The position numbers and the translations under genes are program-made. Positions 44,074 through 53,189 of a stretch of 64,000 bases of DNA are shown one piece after another. Each line of letters begins with the position of its first letter. Positions within the stretch are counted from its first letter, which is position 1. The notes beneath the pieces were generated by a model. That model did not search any database, was not told the DNA's origin, and saw nothing but the letters and a program-made list of their open reading frames with translations. The DNA is from Thermophilibacter immobilis (GTDB lineage: Bacteria; Actinomycetota; Coriobacteriia; Coriobacteriales; Atopobiaceae): NCBI RefSeq assembly GCF_015277515.1, contig NZ_CP063767.1:2074770-2138769 (forward strand), written 5' to 3'.

Positions 44074-44144
44074 CTTAACATCAGGAATAAACGAAAAATC
44101 GAATAGCCCGGAAATGCAGTAAAATCAAGGGGTTCCGAACACAT

Positions 44145-44220
<76 letters not shown>

Positions 44221-44230
44221 AAAACAATAA

Positions 44231-44262
44231 GCCACAAGGCCAAAACCTTGTGGCTTTCGTTT
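44231..44262 (+). terminator. Terminator after tRNA-Ala
   Basis: AGCCACAAGG and CCTTGTGGCT pair around six bases and are followed by TTCGTTTT. Confidence 0.85.
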
Positions 44263-44561
44263 TACCTATCAGACCGGGCACTTGATAAAGAGCAAAGCAT
44301 AAAAAGAGACGCCGTTGCACATTACTGCACACGACCGCGCCTCTTTTTTGCATATCATCCTTACCCCCTTCACGTATAGAAGCGGAAGCACTTGATTTGG
44401 CAGAAAAAAGTAATTATACTGAACCTATTTAACTTTATTCCATATCTGCGCTATCATAAGATAAATTTGTAATTCTCTGTTTTCACGGCGGCATGACGGC
44501 GGATTGTGCCGGCGCGGTCGGCTTTTTGACAGAGTGTCATAAATACGGGGAGGCGTTTGTT
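44263..44561. other. A/T-rich non-coding start of the foreign region
   Basis: About 300 bp without a gene. Base composition drops sharply after about 44,280. The stretch TTGCACATTACTGCACACGACC near 44,318 is a two-fold repeat of TGCACA spaced as in some tyrosine-recombinase core sites, but no second attachment site was found. AGTAATTATACTG near 44,409 could hold a -10 element. Confidence 0.4.
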
Positions 44562-45752
44562 TTGTCGAAAAAAAAGACAATGATTGTTTCCAATATTTTT
44601 CTGATCGGGCTGGTCAGCTTTTTTATGGATATGAGTACGGAAATGATCTACCCGATCATTCCTCTGTACCTGACGGCGGTTCTCGGGGCGACGCCGGCCA
44701 TCGTCGGCGTGATCGAAGGCGTTGCGGAAAGCGTGGCTTCCCTTCTGAAAGTGGCGAGCGGCTACATCGGGGACCGATATCAAAATAAAAAACGGTTGGC
44801 TTTCCTCGGGTATTCCGCCTCGGTGCTCTATAAGTTCGTCCTTCTGATAGCCGGCTCGTGGGGCGGCGTGCTGGCGGCGCGGGTGATCGACCGCACCGGC
44901 AAGGGGATCCGGACCGCCCCGCGCGACGCCCTGGTGGCGCAGTCGAGTGAAAAAGGGAAACTGGGCGGTTCCTTCGGTTTACATAAGATGCTCGATATGG
45001 CGGGGTCTTCCCTCGGGGCCCTTTTTGCTTTTCTGTTTATCGCCTTCGGAATGAAATATCGCCCGGCGTTCCTCTGGTCCGTCATTCCGGGCGTCGTCGC
45101 CGTGGCAATCATTCCGCTGATCCGGGAAGAAAAAGGTGCCGTCCAAAAACAACGGAGGCTGGTCTTTCGGGGCCTGAAACTGGACGCAAGGCTGAAATGG
45201 TATTTTGCCGTTATCTTCCTTTTCTGTCTCGGCAACTCTTCCAACGCCTTTCTGCTGCTCAAGGCGCAGTCGCGCGGATTTTCCACCTCCGAGGTGATGC
45301 TGCTCTATCTGATTTTCAACGTTTCCGCGTCGATCCTGGCGATCCCGGCCGGCCGGCTGTCGGACCGGTTCGGCAGAAGCAGGATTCTGGTTCCCGGTTA
45401 TCTGATCTACGGACTGGTCTATCTGGGGTTTGCCCTGCTGACCTCGAAAGTCTCCCTGCTGATTCTGTTTGTCGCCTACGGCGTTTATACCGCTTTTATC
45501 AGCGGAGCGGAACGGGCCTTGATCGCGGAAGCGTCGCCGGCGGAATATAAGGGAACCGTGCTCGGCATCTACGGCATGCTGCAGGGCTTCGGCCTCCTGT
45601 TCTCCTCCATGATCGCCGGCGGGATGTGGAATGTCTGGGGCTCCGACGCGCCGTTCTGGTTCGGCGGCGTTCTGGGCATCGTCTCCGCACTGCTGATCGC
45701 CGTCATCCTCCGCTCCGGGAAAGGGCGGAAAGCGATGAGCCGTTCGGTTTGA
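44562..45752 (+). CDS. MFS transporter
   Basis: A 396-residue protein with about twelve hydrophobic helices. The MFS loop 2-3 motif appears as GYIGDRYQNKKR, with DRTGKGIRTAPRD after helix 4 and GRLSDRFGRSR in the second half. The substrate is unknown; resistance-type exporters share these features. The start is TTG 44562, supported by GGGGAGG eight bases upstream; no ATG fits. Codon use (GAA, AAA, GGA) and the A/T-richer DNA differ from the backbone, pointing to transfer from a Firmicutes-like donor. Confidence 0.85.
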   Translation: MSKKKTMIVSNIFLIGLVSFFMDMSTEMIYPIIPLYLTAVLGATPAIVGVIEGVAESVASLLKVASGYIGDRYQNKKRLAFLGYSASVLYKFVLLIAGSWGGVLAARVIDRTGKGIRTAPRDALVAQSSEKGKLGGSFGLHKMLDMAGSSLGALFAFLFIAFGMKYRPAFLWSVIPGVVAVAIIPLIREEKGAVQKQRRLVFRGLKLDARLKWYFAVIFLFCLGNSSNAFLLLKAQSRGFSTSEVMLLYLIFNVSASILAIPAGRLSDRFGRSRILVPGYLIYGLVYLGFALLTSKVSLLILFVAYGVYTAFISGAERALIAEASPAEYKGTVLGIYGMLQGFGLLFSSMIAGGMWNVWGSDAPFWFGGVLGIVSALLIAVILRSGKGRKAMSRSV

Positions 45753-45827
45753 AACTGGAACGGAAAAGAATCTTCAGAAAAAGCGGCCGCTGCCGCCGCA
45801 GAAAATCTTGATCTTGAGGTGAAAGAG

Positions 45828-46484
45828 TTGGAACAGCTCACATTCCGGGATGTTTTCTACCGACAGGGCGGAAAAGAAATTCTCAAAGACGTCTCGGCAC
45901 AGTTTTCAGCCGGCGACTTTGTCTCCATTGTCGGCCCTTCCGGAAGCGGAAAAAGCACCTTTTTACGGCTGTGCTGCCATCTGATCAGTCCGACGGAAGG
46001 AAAAATCTTCTTCCATGGGAAGGATATGCTTCAGGAAGACCCGATCGGGCTGCGGAAAAAAATCAGCTACTGTTTTCAGGAGCCGGTCCTCTGGGGGAAT
46101 ACGGTGGAAGACAACGTCGCGTTCCCCTACCGCGTCAGGGACCGGAAGATCGACCGGGAAAAAATCGTTTCGCTGCTCGCCCGCTTCCATCTGGACGAAA
46201 GCTATCTTTCGCATGAGGTCAAAGGGCTGTCGGGAGGGGAAAAACAAAGGATTTCCCTGGTCCGCACGCTGCTTTTCGAGCCGGAGATTTTGCTGCTGGA
46301 CGAAGTGACTTCCGCGCTCGACGCCGAGAACGCGGAGCTGGTTGAAAAGGAAATTCTGCGGATGAACCGGAAGGGCGTCACGGTTCTGTGGGTCACCCAC
46401 AACGATGCCCAGAGCCGGAAATACGCCGACCGGCTGCTGACTCTGGAAAACGGCCGAATTCAATCATCGGAGGAAATCAAATGA
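45828..46484 (+). CDS. ABC ATPase of FetAB/YbbLM exporter family
   Basis: A 218-residue ATPase with Walker A GPSGSGKST, signature LSGGEKQR, Walker B ILLLDEVTSALD and switch H in WVTHND. It overlaps the following FetB-type permease (ATGA), the usual pair of the iron-efflux FetAB system; metal specificity is an inference. TTG 45828 was chosen because GAGGTG lies six bases before it. GTG 45819 would have no site. Confidence 0.8.
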   Translation: MEQLTFRDVFYRQGGKEILKDVSAQFSAGDFVSIVGPSGSGKSTFLRLCCHLISPTEGKIFFHGKDMLQEDPIGLRKKISYCFQEPVLWGNTVEDNVAFPYRVRDRKIDREKIVSLLARFHLDESYLSHEVKGLSGGEKQRISLVRTLLFEPEILLLDEVTSALDAENAELVEKEILRMNRKGVTVLWVTHNDAQSRKYADRLLTLENGRIQSSEEIK

Positions 46485-47239
46485 ACGGTGCGAATATCAG
46501 CGACGTCTCTCTTCTGATGGCATCTTCGTTAGTTCTCGTCTCCCTGCTGTTTTCCTATTTTCAGAAACTCAGGCTGGAAAAAGAGACCCTCATCAGCGTG
46601 ATCCGGGCAGTCATCCAGCTCTTTGCGGTGGGATATGTCCTTCAGTTTATCTTCGGACTCCGCAACCCGGCCGTCACGACGCTGATTGTGCTCTTCATGA
46701 CCTTCAACGCGGCCTTGAATGCGGCCAAGCGGGGAAAAGGGATCAAAAACGGGATTCTGATTTCTTTCCTTTCCATTTTAGTCGGCGCAGGCGCCACGCT
46801 TTCCGTCCTGGTCCTCTCCGGCGCAGTGCGGTACGAGGCGAACCAGATCATTCCGATCAGCGGCATGATCATCAGCAACGCCATGGTCGCCATCGGCCTG
46901 TGCTACCGGCAGCTCACCGGCAATTTCAAAAGCCGGAGGAGCGAAGTGGAAATCAAGCTTTCGCTGGGCGCGGACCTTCTTCCGGCTTCGATGGATATTC
47001 TCCGGGACTCGATCCGCACGGGGATGGTTCCCACCATCGACTCCACGAAGACGCTGGGAATCGTCTCCCTTCCCGGCATGATGTCTGGGCTGATCCTTGC
47101 CGGCACATCTCCTCTCATGGCGATCCGGTACCAGATCATGGTGACATTCATGCTGCTTTCGACGACCGCGATCGCCTCGTTCATGGCCTGTTTCCTCGCT
47201 TACCGAAATTTTTTCAATGAAAGGAAGCAGCTGATTTAA
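46481..47239 (+). CDS. FetB/YbbM-type permease
   Basis: A 252-residue membrane protein with seven hydrophobic segments. The UPF0014/FetB pattern is present: VIRAVIQLFAVGYVL near residue 40 and LPGMMSGLILAGTSPLMAIRYQ near 203-224. The ATG overlaps the ATPase stop, and GGAGGAAA lies upstream. It is thought to export iron or related metals with its ATPase, which suits a metal/metalloid resistance island. Confidence 0.85.
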   Translation: MNGANISDVSLLMASSLVLVSLLFSYFQKLRLEKETLISVIRAVIQLFAVGYVLQFIFGLRNPAVTTLIVLFMTFNAALNAAKRGKGIKNGILISFLSILVGAGATLSVLVLSGAVRYEANQIIPISGMIISNAMVAIGLCYRQLTGNFKSRRSEVEIKLSLGADLLPASMDILRDSIRTGMVPTIDSTKTLGIVSLPGMMSGLILAGTSPLMAIRYQIMVTFMLLSTTAIASFMACFLAYRNFFNERKQLI

Positions 47240-47490
47240 TTGACAGGACAACCGGTCTGTAACATTTTTGCCTGCCGTTCACGTCGTCGAGTGGCTCATC
47301 GTTGCTTATCACCGGTAAAAAGCAATGGATAACCTGAAAATGAAGCCCAAGGCTGCAGCTTCCCGGGTTCTGTTTTATAAATTTTTTCCCCGACATATTG
47401 ACATTCATCGATATGAGCATATAATATAGATGAATTTGAATGAAATCGACGCATGTCTATCTTAATGCAGAACTGGGAGGCGTACAGAAA
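47240..47490. promoter_or_regulatory. arsR promoter and candidate ArsR operator
   Basis: TTGACA (47398-47403) and TATAAT (47420-47425) are spaced 16 bp. The inverted repeat ATTCATC...GATGAAT (47403-47435) brackets the -10 element, as expected for an autoregulated ArsR site. The first part of the gap shows no gene. Confidence 0.7.
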
Positions 47491-47820
47491 ATGAAATATT
47501 CCCACGCGGAATATGCCCCGGTGTTTAAGGCGCTGTCCGACGAAACGCGGCTGAAGATCGTCGAGATGCTTTCCTGCGGCGAAATGTGCGCCTGCGACAT
47601 ACTGGAATCCTTCAAGATCACGCAGCCTACCCTTTCCTACCACATGAAGATCCTGACGGATTGCGGCCTTGTGAACGGCAGGCGCGAAGGAGCCTGGATG
47701 AGGTATACGATCAACGTCAAAAAGGTTTCCGCCATAAAAAGATTCTGGGACGAAATCACATCGGAGCATCGGGATTGTATCTGTAATAATGTCGAGGAGG
47801 CAGGAAAATGCGAATCATAA
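47491..47820 (+). CDS. arsR: ArsR-family metalloregulator
   Basis: A 109-residue winged-helix repressor: VFKALSDETRLKIVEML, CGEMCACDILESF with the paired cysteines of the alpha3-type arsenite site, and ITQPTLSYHMKILTDCGLV as recognition helix. GGGAGG precedes the ATG. It overlaps the next gene by 13 bp and lies under the bracketed promoter, so it should repress the operon until As(III) binds. Confidence 0.88.
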   Translation: MKYSHAEYAPVFKALSDETRLKIVEMLSCGEMCACDILESFKITQPTLSYHMKILTDCGLVNGRREGAWMRYTINVKKVSAIKRFWDEITSEHRDCICNNVEEAGKCES

Positions 47821-49451
47821 TCATAGGTGCAGTTGCTTCCGGAACTTCCGCAGCGGCAAAAGCAAGAAGGAACAGCGAAAGCGCCGAAATCGTTGTCTAT
47901 GACAAGGACAGCTTTATTTCTTATTCCGGCTGTGGTATGCTCTATTACATCGGCGGCGAAGTCGAAAACGCAGATGGACTCACCCCACGCGATTCTGCGT
48001 TTTTCAAGAGCAAATACAATGTGGATATTTTAACCCGCCATGAAGTTCTCTCGATTGACCCCGGAAAAAAGGTTTTGGAAGTAAAAGACCTTACCACAGG
48101 AGAGGTGTTTTCCGATTCGTATGACAAGCTGGTGATCGCAACCGGCGCGCAGGCGTTTGTTCCGCCGATCAAGGGCGCAGACGGACGGCACGTCTTTACC
48201 TTGCGCAATATCGGTGACATGAACCGCATCAAAACTTATATCGACGGAAATAGCCCGAAGCGTGCGGCGATCATCGGGACAGGCTTCATCGGGCTGGAAG
48301 TCTGTGAAAATCTGAAAAAACTCGGTTTAGAAGTGACTCTGCTGGAAAAGCTGCCGCAAGTAACACCAGGGCTCGACAGCGACATGGCAGTCTATGTGCA
48401 GGACCATATCGAAAAGAACAGCGTTCCTGTCCTGACAGGCGTTTCTATTACGGAGATCACGGAAAGCGGTGTCATCTTGTCGGACGGCAAAGAGATTCCT
48501 GCGGATCTGGTTCTGATCTCCGCCGGGGTCCGCCCCAACACGGCATTGGCCAAAGCGGCGGAGATTGAGCTTGGCGTTTCCGGTGCGATCCGTGTGAACA
48601 CAAAGATGCAAACCAGCCAGCCGGACATCTATGCCTGCGGCGACTGTATCGAACAATTTCATGCGGTGACGGGGAAACCGGTTTACCGGCCGCTGGGTTC
48701 TACGGCCAACAAGACCGGCAGAATCGCAGGTGACAGCATGACGGGCGGTGATCTGGAGTTCAGAGGCATCCTCGGTACCGGAATCTTCAAAATATTTGAT
48801 ATGACGGTAGCGCAGACCGGCCTTTCCGAACATGAGGCGCTTGCTTTGGGTTATCATGTTTAGGTTTGCCACAACATCAAGCCCAACAGGCCGGAATACA
48901 TGGGCGGCCGGGAAATGGTCATCAAGGGAATCGCCGACCGCGTGAGCGGTAGGCTTCTGGGTGCGCAGATTGTCGGATATGAGGGCGTGGACAAGAGAAT
49001 CGACGTGTTTGTAACAGCGATTACCTTCAAGGCGAAGGTAGAAGATCTTTTCCATCTCGATCTGGCCTATGCCCCGCCGTTTTCCACCATAAAGGATCCG
49101 GTGATGTACACCGGCATGATCCTGGACAATGTCGTTCACAGAGGCAGGCCGCTGATCACGGCGCAGGAGCTCGATACCCTGATGCAGTCCGGGAAACCCT
49201 ATACGTTGATCGACACCAGAGCTGCCGTACAATATAAACAGGGACATATCGAAACCGCGAAAAGTATCCCGCATGCCAAAGTAAGAGCCACGGCTGAGGC
49301 GCTGGATCGGGACGTTATCACGGTTACCTACTGCAATAAGGGCGTGACCGGAAACGCAGCGCAGAACATCCTGATCAACGACGGATTTCAAAAAGCATAT
49401 AACCTCTCGGGAGGATATAAGCATTACTGTAAAATACATTCAGAGAAATAA
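47808..49451 (+). pseudogene. CoA-disulfide-reductase-type flavoprotein with rhodanese domain, split by an in-frame TAG
   Basis: One 548-codon frame with a single TAG at 48861-48863. Part 1 (351 residues) has the FAD fold IIIGAVASGTSAA, active-site Cys in YSGCGMLYYIGG, NAD site IIGTGFIGLEVCENL and the DIYACGDC motif. Part 2 continues in the same frame with HNIKPNRPEYMGGREM, the dimerisation region and a rhodanese domain with VTYCNKGVTGN (catalytic Cys). A restart at ATG 48900 would lack the start of the dimer domain. Most simply this is a recent nonsense mutation; sequencing error is the alternative. Such reductases accompany some ars operons. Confidence 0.8.
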
Positions 49452-49490
49452 ATCGGTTATTCTGTTCTTGTAACAAATGGTCAACGAGAA

Positions 49491-49569
49491 CATATAATAT
49501 GCGTATATGAGCATTCATTAATATAATCGTCGGTTACAGAAAACATCGTAGGTACGCAAAGAAGGTGAA
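49491..49569 (+). promoter_or_regulatory. Second ars promoter-like region
   Basis: CATATAATAT (49491-49500) and ATATGAGCAT (49505-49514) echo the same words found in the arsR promoter at 47411-47427. This suggests a second ArsR-controlled promoter ahead of the truncated arsR and acr3. A -35 element is less clear. Confidence 0.5.
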
Positions 49570-49851
49570 ATGTGCGTTTGTGAGATCGAAGCGGTGCTAA
49601 ACCTGTCGCAGTCTAACACGTCCAGACATCTCACGGCATTGAAACAGTGCGGCATTCTCGACAGTTTTAAAAAAGCGCAATGGACTTATTATCGGATCAA
49701 TGACCGATTTAAGCGGGAAAATGCTAAACTTTTGGGCTATCTCCAGGACGGCTTAAAAGAACTTCCGACCTATCAGGCCGATCAGGAGGCATATAAAAAG
49801 TATGATAGTCAAAATCTATGTGATTGTATCACTCCACAACAAGGGTTTTAA
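49570..49851 (+). pseudogene. Second ArsR-family gene, N-terminus missing
   Basis: Ninety-three codons starting at MCVCEIEAVLNLSQSNTSRHL, so the metal-site helix and recognition helix are present. The first 35-40 residues (the ALADPTRL helices) are absent. Codons upstream of the ATG read GTQRGE and then lose likeness. AAGAAGGTGAA would permit translation of the fragment. A deletion probably fused a promoter region to the middle of the gene. DNA binding by the fragment is doubtful. Confidence 0.7.
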
Positions 49852-49896
49852 AAACTGTGAGTCCAAATATTTACGCTGATTTGGGGGCAATGATTG

Positions 49897-50976
49897 ATGA
49901 GTGATGAAAAAACACAAGGCATTGGTTTCTTTGAGAAGTATCTGCCGGTTTGGGTGCTTCTCTGTATGGCGGCGGGCATTCTGATCAGTAAATTTCTGCC
50001 GGTAATTCCTGCATTTCTGGAAAAACTTCAGTACGCGCAGCAGAATATCCCGATCGCGATTCTGATCTGGATCATGATTTATCCCATGATGCTGAAGATC
50101 AATTTCCAGTCCGTCAAAAACGTGGGAAAGCACCCCCTCGGTATCCTCATATCGAGCGGGAGCAGTTGGGCGATCAAACCATTTCTGATGCTGGGGCTGG
50201 CGACTCTCTTTCTTAAAATCGTATTCAGCGCCTTTATCCCCGCCGACCTGGCACAAAATTTTGTTACAGGCGCGGTCCTGTTGGGGACGGCTCCCTGCAC
50301 CGCGATGGTGTTTGTCTGGAGCAATCTCGCCAAAGGCGACCCGGCGCACACCCTTGTACAGGTTTCGGTCAACGATCTGCTGATTCTTGTTCTGTTTGTC
50401 CCGCTGGTTTCTTTCCTGCTCGGCGTAAACAACGTTCAGATCCCCTGGAATACCCTTGTTTTCTCAGTCGTGCTCTTTGTTGTGGTCCCTTTGGTCGGGG
50501 GTGCTGTTACACGAGTCACAATGATCAAAAAAATGGGAGAAACGGCTTTCAATGAAAAATTCGTTTCCAAGTTTGACAATGTAACGACGCTGGGCCTGCT
50601 GCTGACTTTGATCATCATTTTTTCATTCCAAGGCAACATTCTCTTGGAAAAACCGCTTTATGTTCTGATGATTGCCGTACCGCTGATTCTCCAGAATCTT
50701 ATCTCCTCTACGTTTACCTATTTGCTGTGCAAATGGACAAAACAGCCGCATAATATAGCGGCGCCGGCATCCCTGATTGCCGCTTCCGACTTCTTTGAAC
50801 TTTCGGTCGCGGTAGCAATCTCGCTGTTCGGCCCAAACTCGCCGGTCGTGCTGGCCTGCACCGTTGGAGTCCTTACGGAAGTCCCTGTGATGCTGATGCT
50901 TGTCAGAATCATTACGAAAACCAAAGACTGGTATTACAAAGGCTGGCATTCTAAAAAACCCGCCGTTAACAATTAA
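49897..50976 (+). CDS. acr3: Arsenite efflux permease Acr3
   Basis: A 359-residue protein with ten hydrophobic segments and the Acr3 signatures GTAPCTAMVFVW (essential Cys in helix 4, near residue 130) and SVNDLLILVLFVPLV. KWTKQPHNIAAPASLIAASDFFELSVAVAISLFG is cut here to its key residues ASDFFELSVA. It exports As(III) by proton exchange, possibly aided by ArsA. ATG 49897 follows GGGGGCAATGATTG. Confidence 0.93.
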   Translation: MSDEKTQGIGFFEKYLPVWVLLCMAAGILISKFLPVIPAFLEKLQYAQQNIPIAILIWIMIYPMMLKINFQSVKNVGKHPLGILISSGSSWAIKPFLMLGLATLFLKIVFSAFIPADLAQNFVTGAVLLGTAPCTAMVFVWSNLAKGDPAHTLVQVSVNDLLILVLFVPLVSFLLGVNNVQIPWNTLVFSVVLFVVVPLVGGAVTRVTMIKKMGETAFNEKFVSKFDNVTTLGLLLTLIIIFSFQGNILLEKPLYVLMIAVPLILQNLISSTFTYLLCKWTKQPHNIAAPASLIAASDFFELSVAVAISLFGPNSPVVLACTVGVLTEVPVMLMLVRIITKTKDWYYKGWHSKKPAVNN

Positions 50977-50999
50977 TTTTATTTTAGGAGATGTCTGAT

Positions 51000-51392
51000 A
51001 TGAAAAAAATGCAGATTTTTGAGCCTGCCATGTGCTGCCCGACCGGGCTGTGCGGCGTTGGGGTCGACCCCGAACTGCTCAGGGTTTCCACCGTGCTGAA
51101 CACGCTCAAGAAAAACGGGGTTACGGTCGAAAGATTCAATCTGTCCAGCGCGCCGCAGCAATTCATGAGCAACAGGGCCGTCAACCACTTTATCAACACA
51201 AAGGGCGTTGATGGGCTGCCCGTCACTGTTTTGGACGGAGAAATCGTGATTGCGGGCCGGTATCCCTCCAATGAAGAGTTTGCCAACCTGCTCGGAGTTC
51301 CGGAAACTCTGTTCGACGGAAAGCCGAAGACTGTCAAGGTCACTCCGAGAAGGTCGGACGGATGCGGTTGCTCGGGAGGAAAGTGCTGCTGA
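51000..51392 (+). CDS. arsD: Arsenic metallochaperone ArsD
   Basis: A 130-residue protein with the ArsD start MQIFEPAMCCPTGLCG, where the vicinal Cys pair and third Cys bind As(III). LPVTVLDGEIVIAGRYPS is the thioredoxin-like strand pair. The C-terminal CGCSGGKCC may add metal ligands. It hands arsenite to ArsA. GGAG precedes ATG 51000. The arsA partner downstream is truncated. Confidence 0.93.
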   Translation: MKKMQIFEPAMCCPTGLCGVGVDPELLRVSTVLNTLKKNGVTVERFNLSSAPQQFMSNRAVNHFINTKGVDGLPVTVLDGEIVIAGRYPSNEEFANLLGVPETLFDGKPKTVKVTPRRSDGCGCSGGKCC

Positions 51393-51445
51393 TTCGGTTC
51401 ATACTTTCTGCTGGGAAAGAGATTTAGCACTTCTAACAAGATGAT

Positions 51446-51510
51446 AGGAGCATATCTTCCCAAATCAATGTTGTGAATTTTTCACAAGGGACGAGAATGC
51501 TCCTTTTCTT
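51446..51510 (+). terminator. Structured terminator between arsD and arsA
   Basis: AGGAGCAT (51446-51453) pairs with ATGCTCCT (51497-51504) and is followed by TTTCTTTTT. An inner hairpin TTGTGAA/TTCACAA lies at 51471-51487. It would reduce arsA expression or act as an attenuator. Confidence 0.6.
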
Positions 51511-51536
51511 TTTATCGAAAATTGGAGGTTATCATC

Positions 51537-51732
51537 ATGGAGAATTTTAATCCACAATCGATCAGGTTGGCAAAATATCTATTTTACACGGGAAAAGGTG
51601 GAGTTGGAAAAACATCGACGGCATGTGCTACGGCCGTTACCCTTGCGGATAGCGGAAAAAAGGTCCTTTTAATCAGCACGGACCCCGCCTCGAATTTACA
51701 GGACGTTTTCTATACAGAGCTTACAAACAAAG
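51537..51732 (+). pseudogene. arsA: Arsenite-stimulated ATPase ArsA, cut by IS256 copy 2
   Basis: Only 65 codons remain, beginning [19 protein letters not shown] and including the deviant Walker [10 protein letters not shown] and [12 protein letters not shown]. Full ArsA has about 580 residues in two ATPase halves. The frame runs two codons into the insertion sequence and stops. GGAGGTTATC precedes the ATG. Acr3 can work without ArsA, so resistance may persist. Confidence 0.92.
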
Positions 51733-53189
51733 GGTAGTGTCGCGAATGTTGGTGTAAGGGGTTATCGCCCAGAATCGTTACGTGTGCATCATAGCAGTTC
51801 TACGCAGCCCTCCTCTTCTGCCCGGCTGACTCCATCGCCACCGCTATCAACCTTGTAGCCCTCTGCTTGTCCTCCTCGGTCGCTTCGATCGGCTCTGCCG
51901 GCTTGGGGTCCTCTTTCAACGCGGCCAGTGAATCAGGGGCAATGTAGCAGCGCGACGACCAGTCCTCGTCCATCTCGCAGCATACGGCACCGATCAGGCG
52001 AATCAGTGATTTCGTCGATGGGAACACCTGCACGACGCGGCTACGGCGCTTGATCTCGCGGTTTGCCCGCTCCTGCACGTTGTCGGTGCGCAGACGACGT
52101 CTGTGCTCGACGGGGAAGTCCAGATGTGCAAGCGCGTCTACCTCGGCTTCTTCCAGCAGCTCCGCGGCTGCGGAGCCGGACCTGCCTATCTCGTCGATCG
52201 CCACATGGTAGGCCTCGCGCACCATGACCGGATCGCTTTCCCCGAAGACGGCCTGCATCGCCTTGCCCGCCATGGCACGCTGCATCCTCGTCTTCAGCAG
52301 CGAGCAGACGTCGCGTTCCAGATGCACTATGCAACGCTGCCAGGTCGCGCCGGGGAAGCATTCGGACATCGCCTTCCTCAGGCCCTCGTGGGCGTCTGTC
52401 GTGACGCAACGCACGCCCTTGATTCCACGCGTGCGGAGGCCTTTGAGAAAGCCCTTCCAAGATGCATATGACTCGGTGTCGACGCAGTCGAATCCCACGA
52501 ACCGGCGGATGCCATCCGCGCCGCAGCCTATGGCTGTGACGGCCGCCATCGAAGATGTGTGGGCGCCGTTTCGTGCCTTTATATAAGTGGCGTCGATCCA
52601 GAGGTAGGGAAACTCGATGTCCTCGAAGGTCTGGTGCTGCAGGTCGGCCGCCTCCTCATCCAATGTCCCGCAGATGCGGCTGACCTGGCTCGCGCTCATC
52701 TTGGCGACACCGAGCCTTGCTGCTACCTTCTCGACCTTCCTGGTCGAGACGCCTGTGGCATACATCTCCGCCACGGCCGCCACCACGGCACGGTCCGTGC
52801 GGGAATAGCGCTCGATGACGTCATCGGGGAAGTAGCTCCCCATGCGCAGCTTGGGTATCCTCATCGTGATCTCGCCGACGCTGGTGACGAGCCTGCGCTC
52901 GCGGTAGCCGTTGCGGGAGTTGCCGTCTTCGCAGAGCATATCGGCCTGCGTGGCCATGACCTCGTTGACGAGCGTCTCCACGAGCGTTCTTCCCAACTCT
53001 CGCAGATCGATCATTCCGTCATCGTGCTTCGGCATCGCATCGGGTAAAGTATCCATTGCGGTCATCGCCTTTCCCTGAATCCGTTTTCTTGGTCGTCAGC
53101 AGATTCTAGACGATGGCCGTATTCTCGTATTCAGGCTATTCCAGCCCTCAACTCAAACTTTTCCTTACACCAACATTCGGCACGCAATC
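51733..53189 (-). mobile_element. IS256-family element, copy 2, without target duplication
   Basis: A 1457-bp copy that appears base-identical to copy 1 and in the same orientation. The flanking octamers differ: AAACAAAG on the left and CATCGGCA on the right. The left flank is arsA and the right flank is a Z1-domain gene, both cut. The missing duplication marks this as a product of recombination or IS-mediated deletion, not a simple insertion. Confidence 0.93.
51800..53065 (-). CDS. IS256-family (mutator) transposase, copy 2
   Basis: A 421-residue protein identical to the copy 1 transposase, with intact DDE motifs (WIDATYIK, TTDAHEG, NVQERANREI). The identity of both copies suggests recent movement within this genome. 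Confidence 0.95.
   Translation of the reverse strand: MTAMDTLPDAMPKHDDGMIDLRELGRTLVETLVNEVMATQADMLCEDGNSRNGYRERRLVTSVGEITMRIPKLRMGSYFPDDVIERYSRTDRAVVAAVAEMYATGVSTRKVEKVAARLGVAKMSASQVSRICGTLDEEAADLQHQTFEDIEFPYLWIDATYIKARNGAHTSSMAAVTAIGCGADGIRRFVGFDCVDTESYASWKGFLKGLRTRGIKGVRCVTTDAHEGLRKAMSECFPGATWQRCIVHLERDVCSLLKTRMQRAMAGKAMQAVFGESDPVMVREAYHVAIDEIGRSGSAAAELLEEAEVDALAHLDFPVEHRRRLRTDNVQERANREIKRRSRVVQVFPSTKSLIRLIGAVCCEMDEDWSSRCYIAPDSLAALKEDPKPAEPIEATEEDKQRATRLIAVAMESAGQKRRAA

Noticed and set aside
48861-48863. TAG read as pyrrolysine or programmed readthrough
   Set aside because: The family has no pyrrolysine members and no suppressor tRNA is visible; a nonsense mutation or sequence error is simpler.
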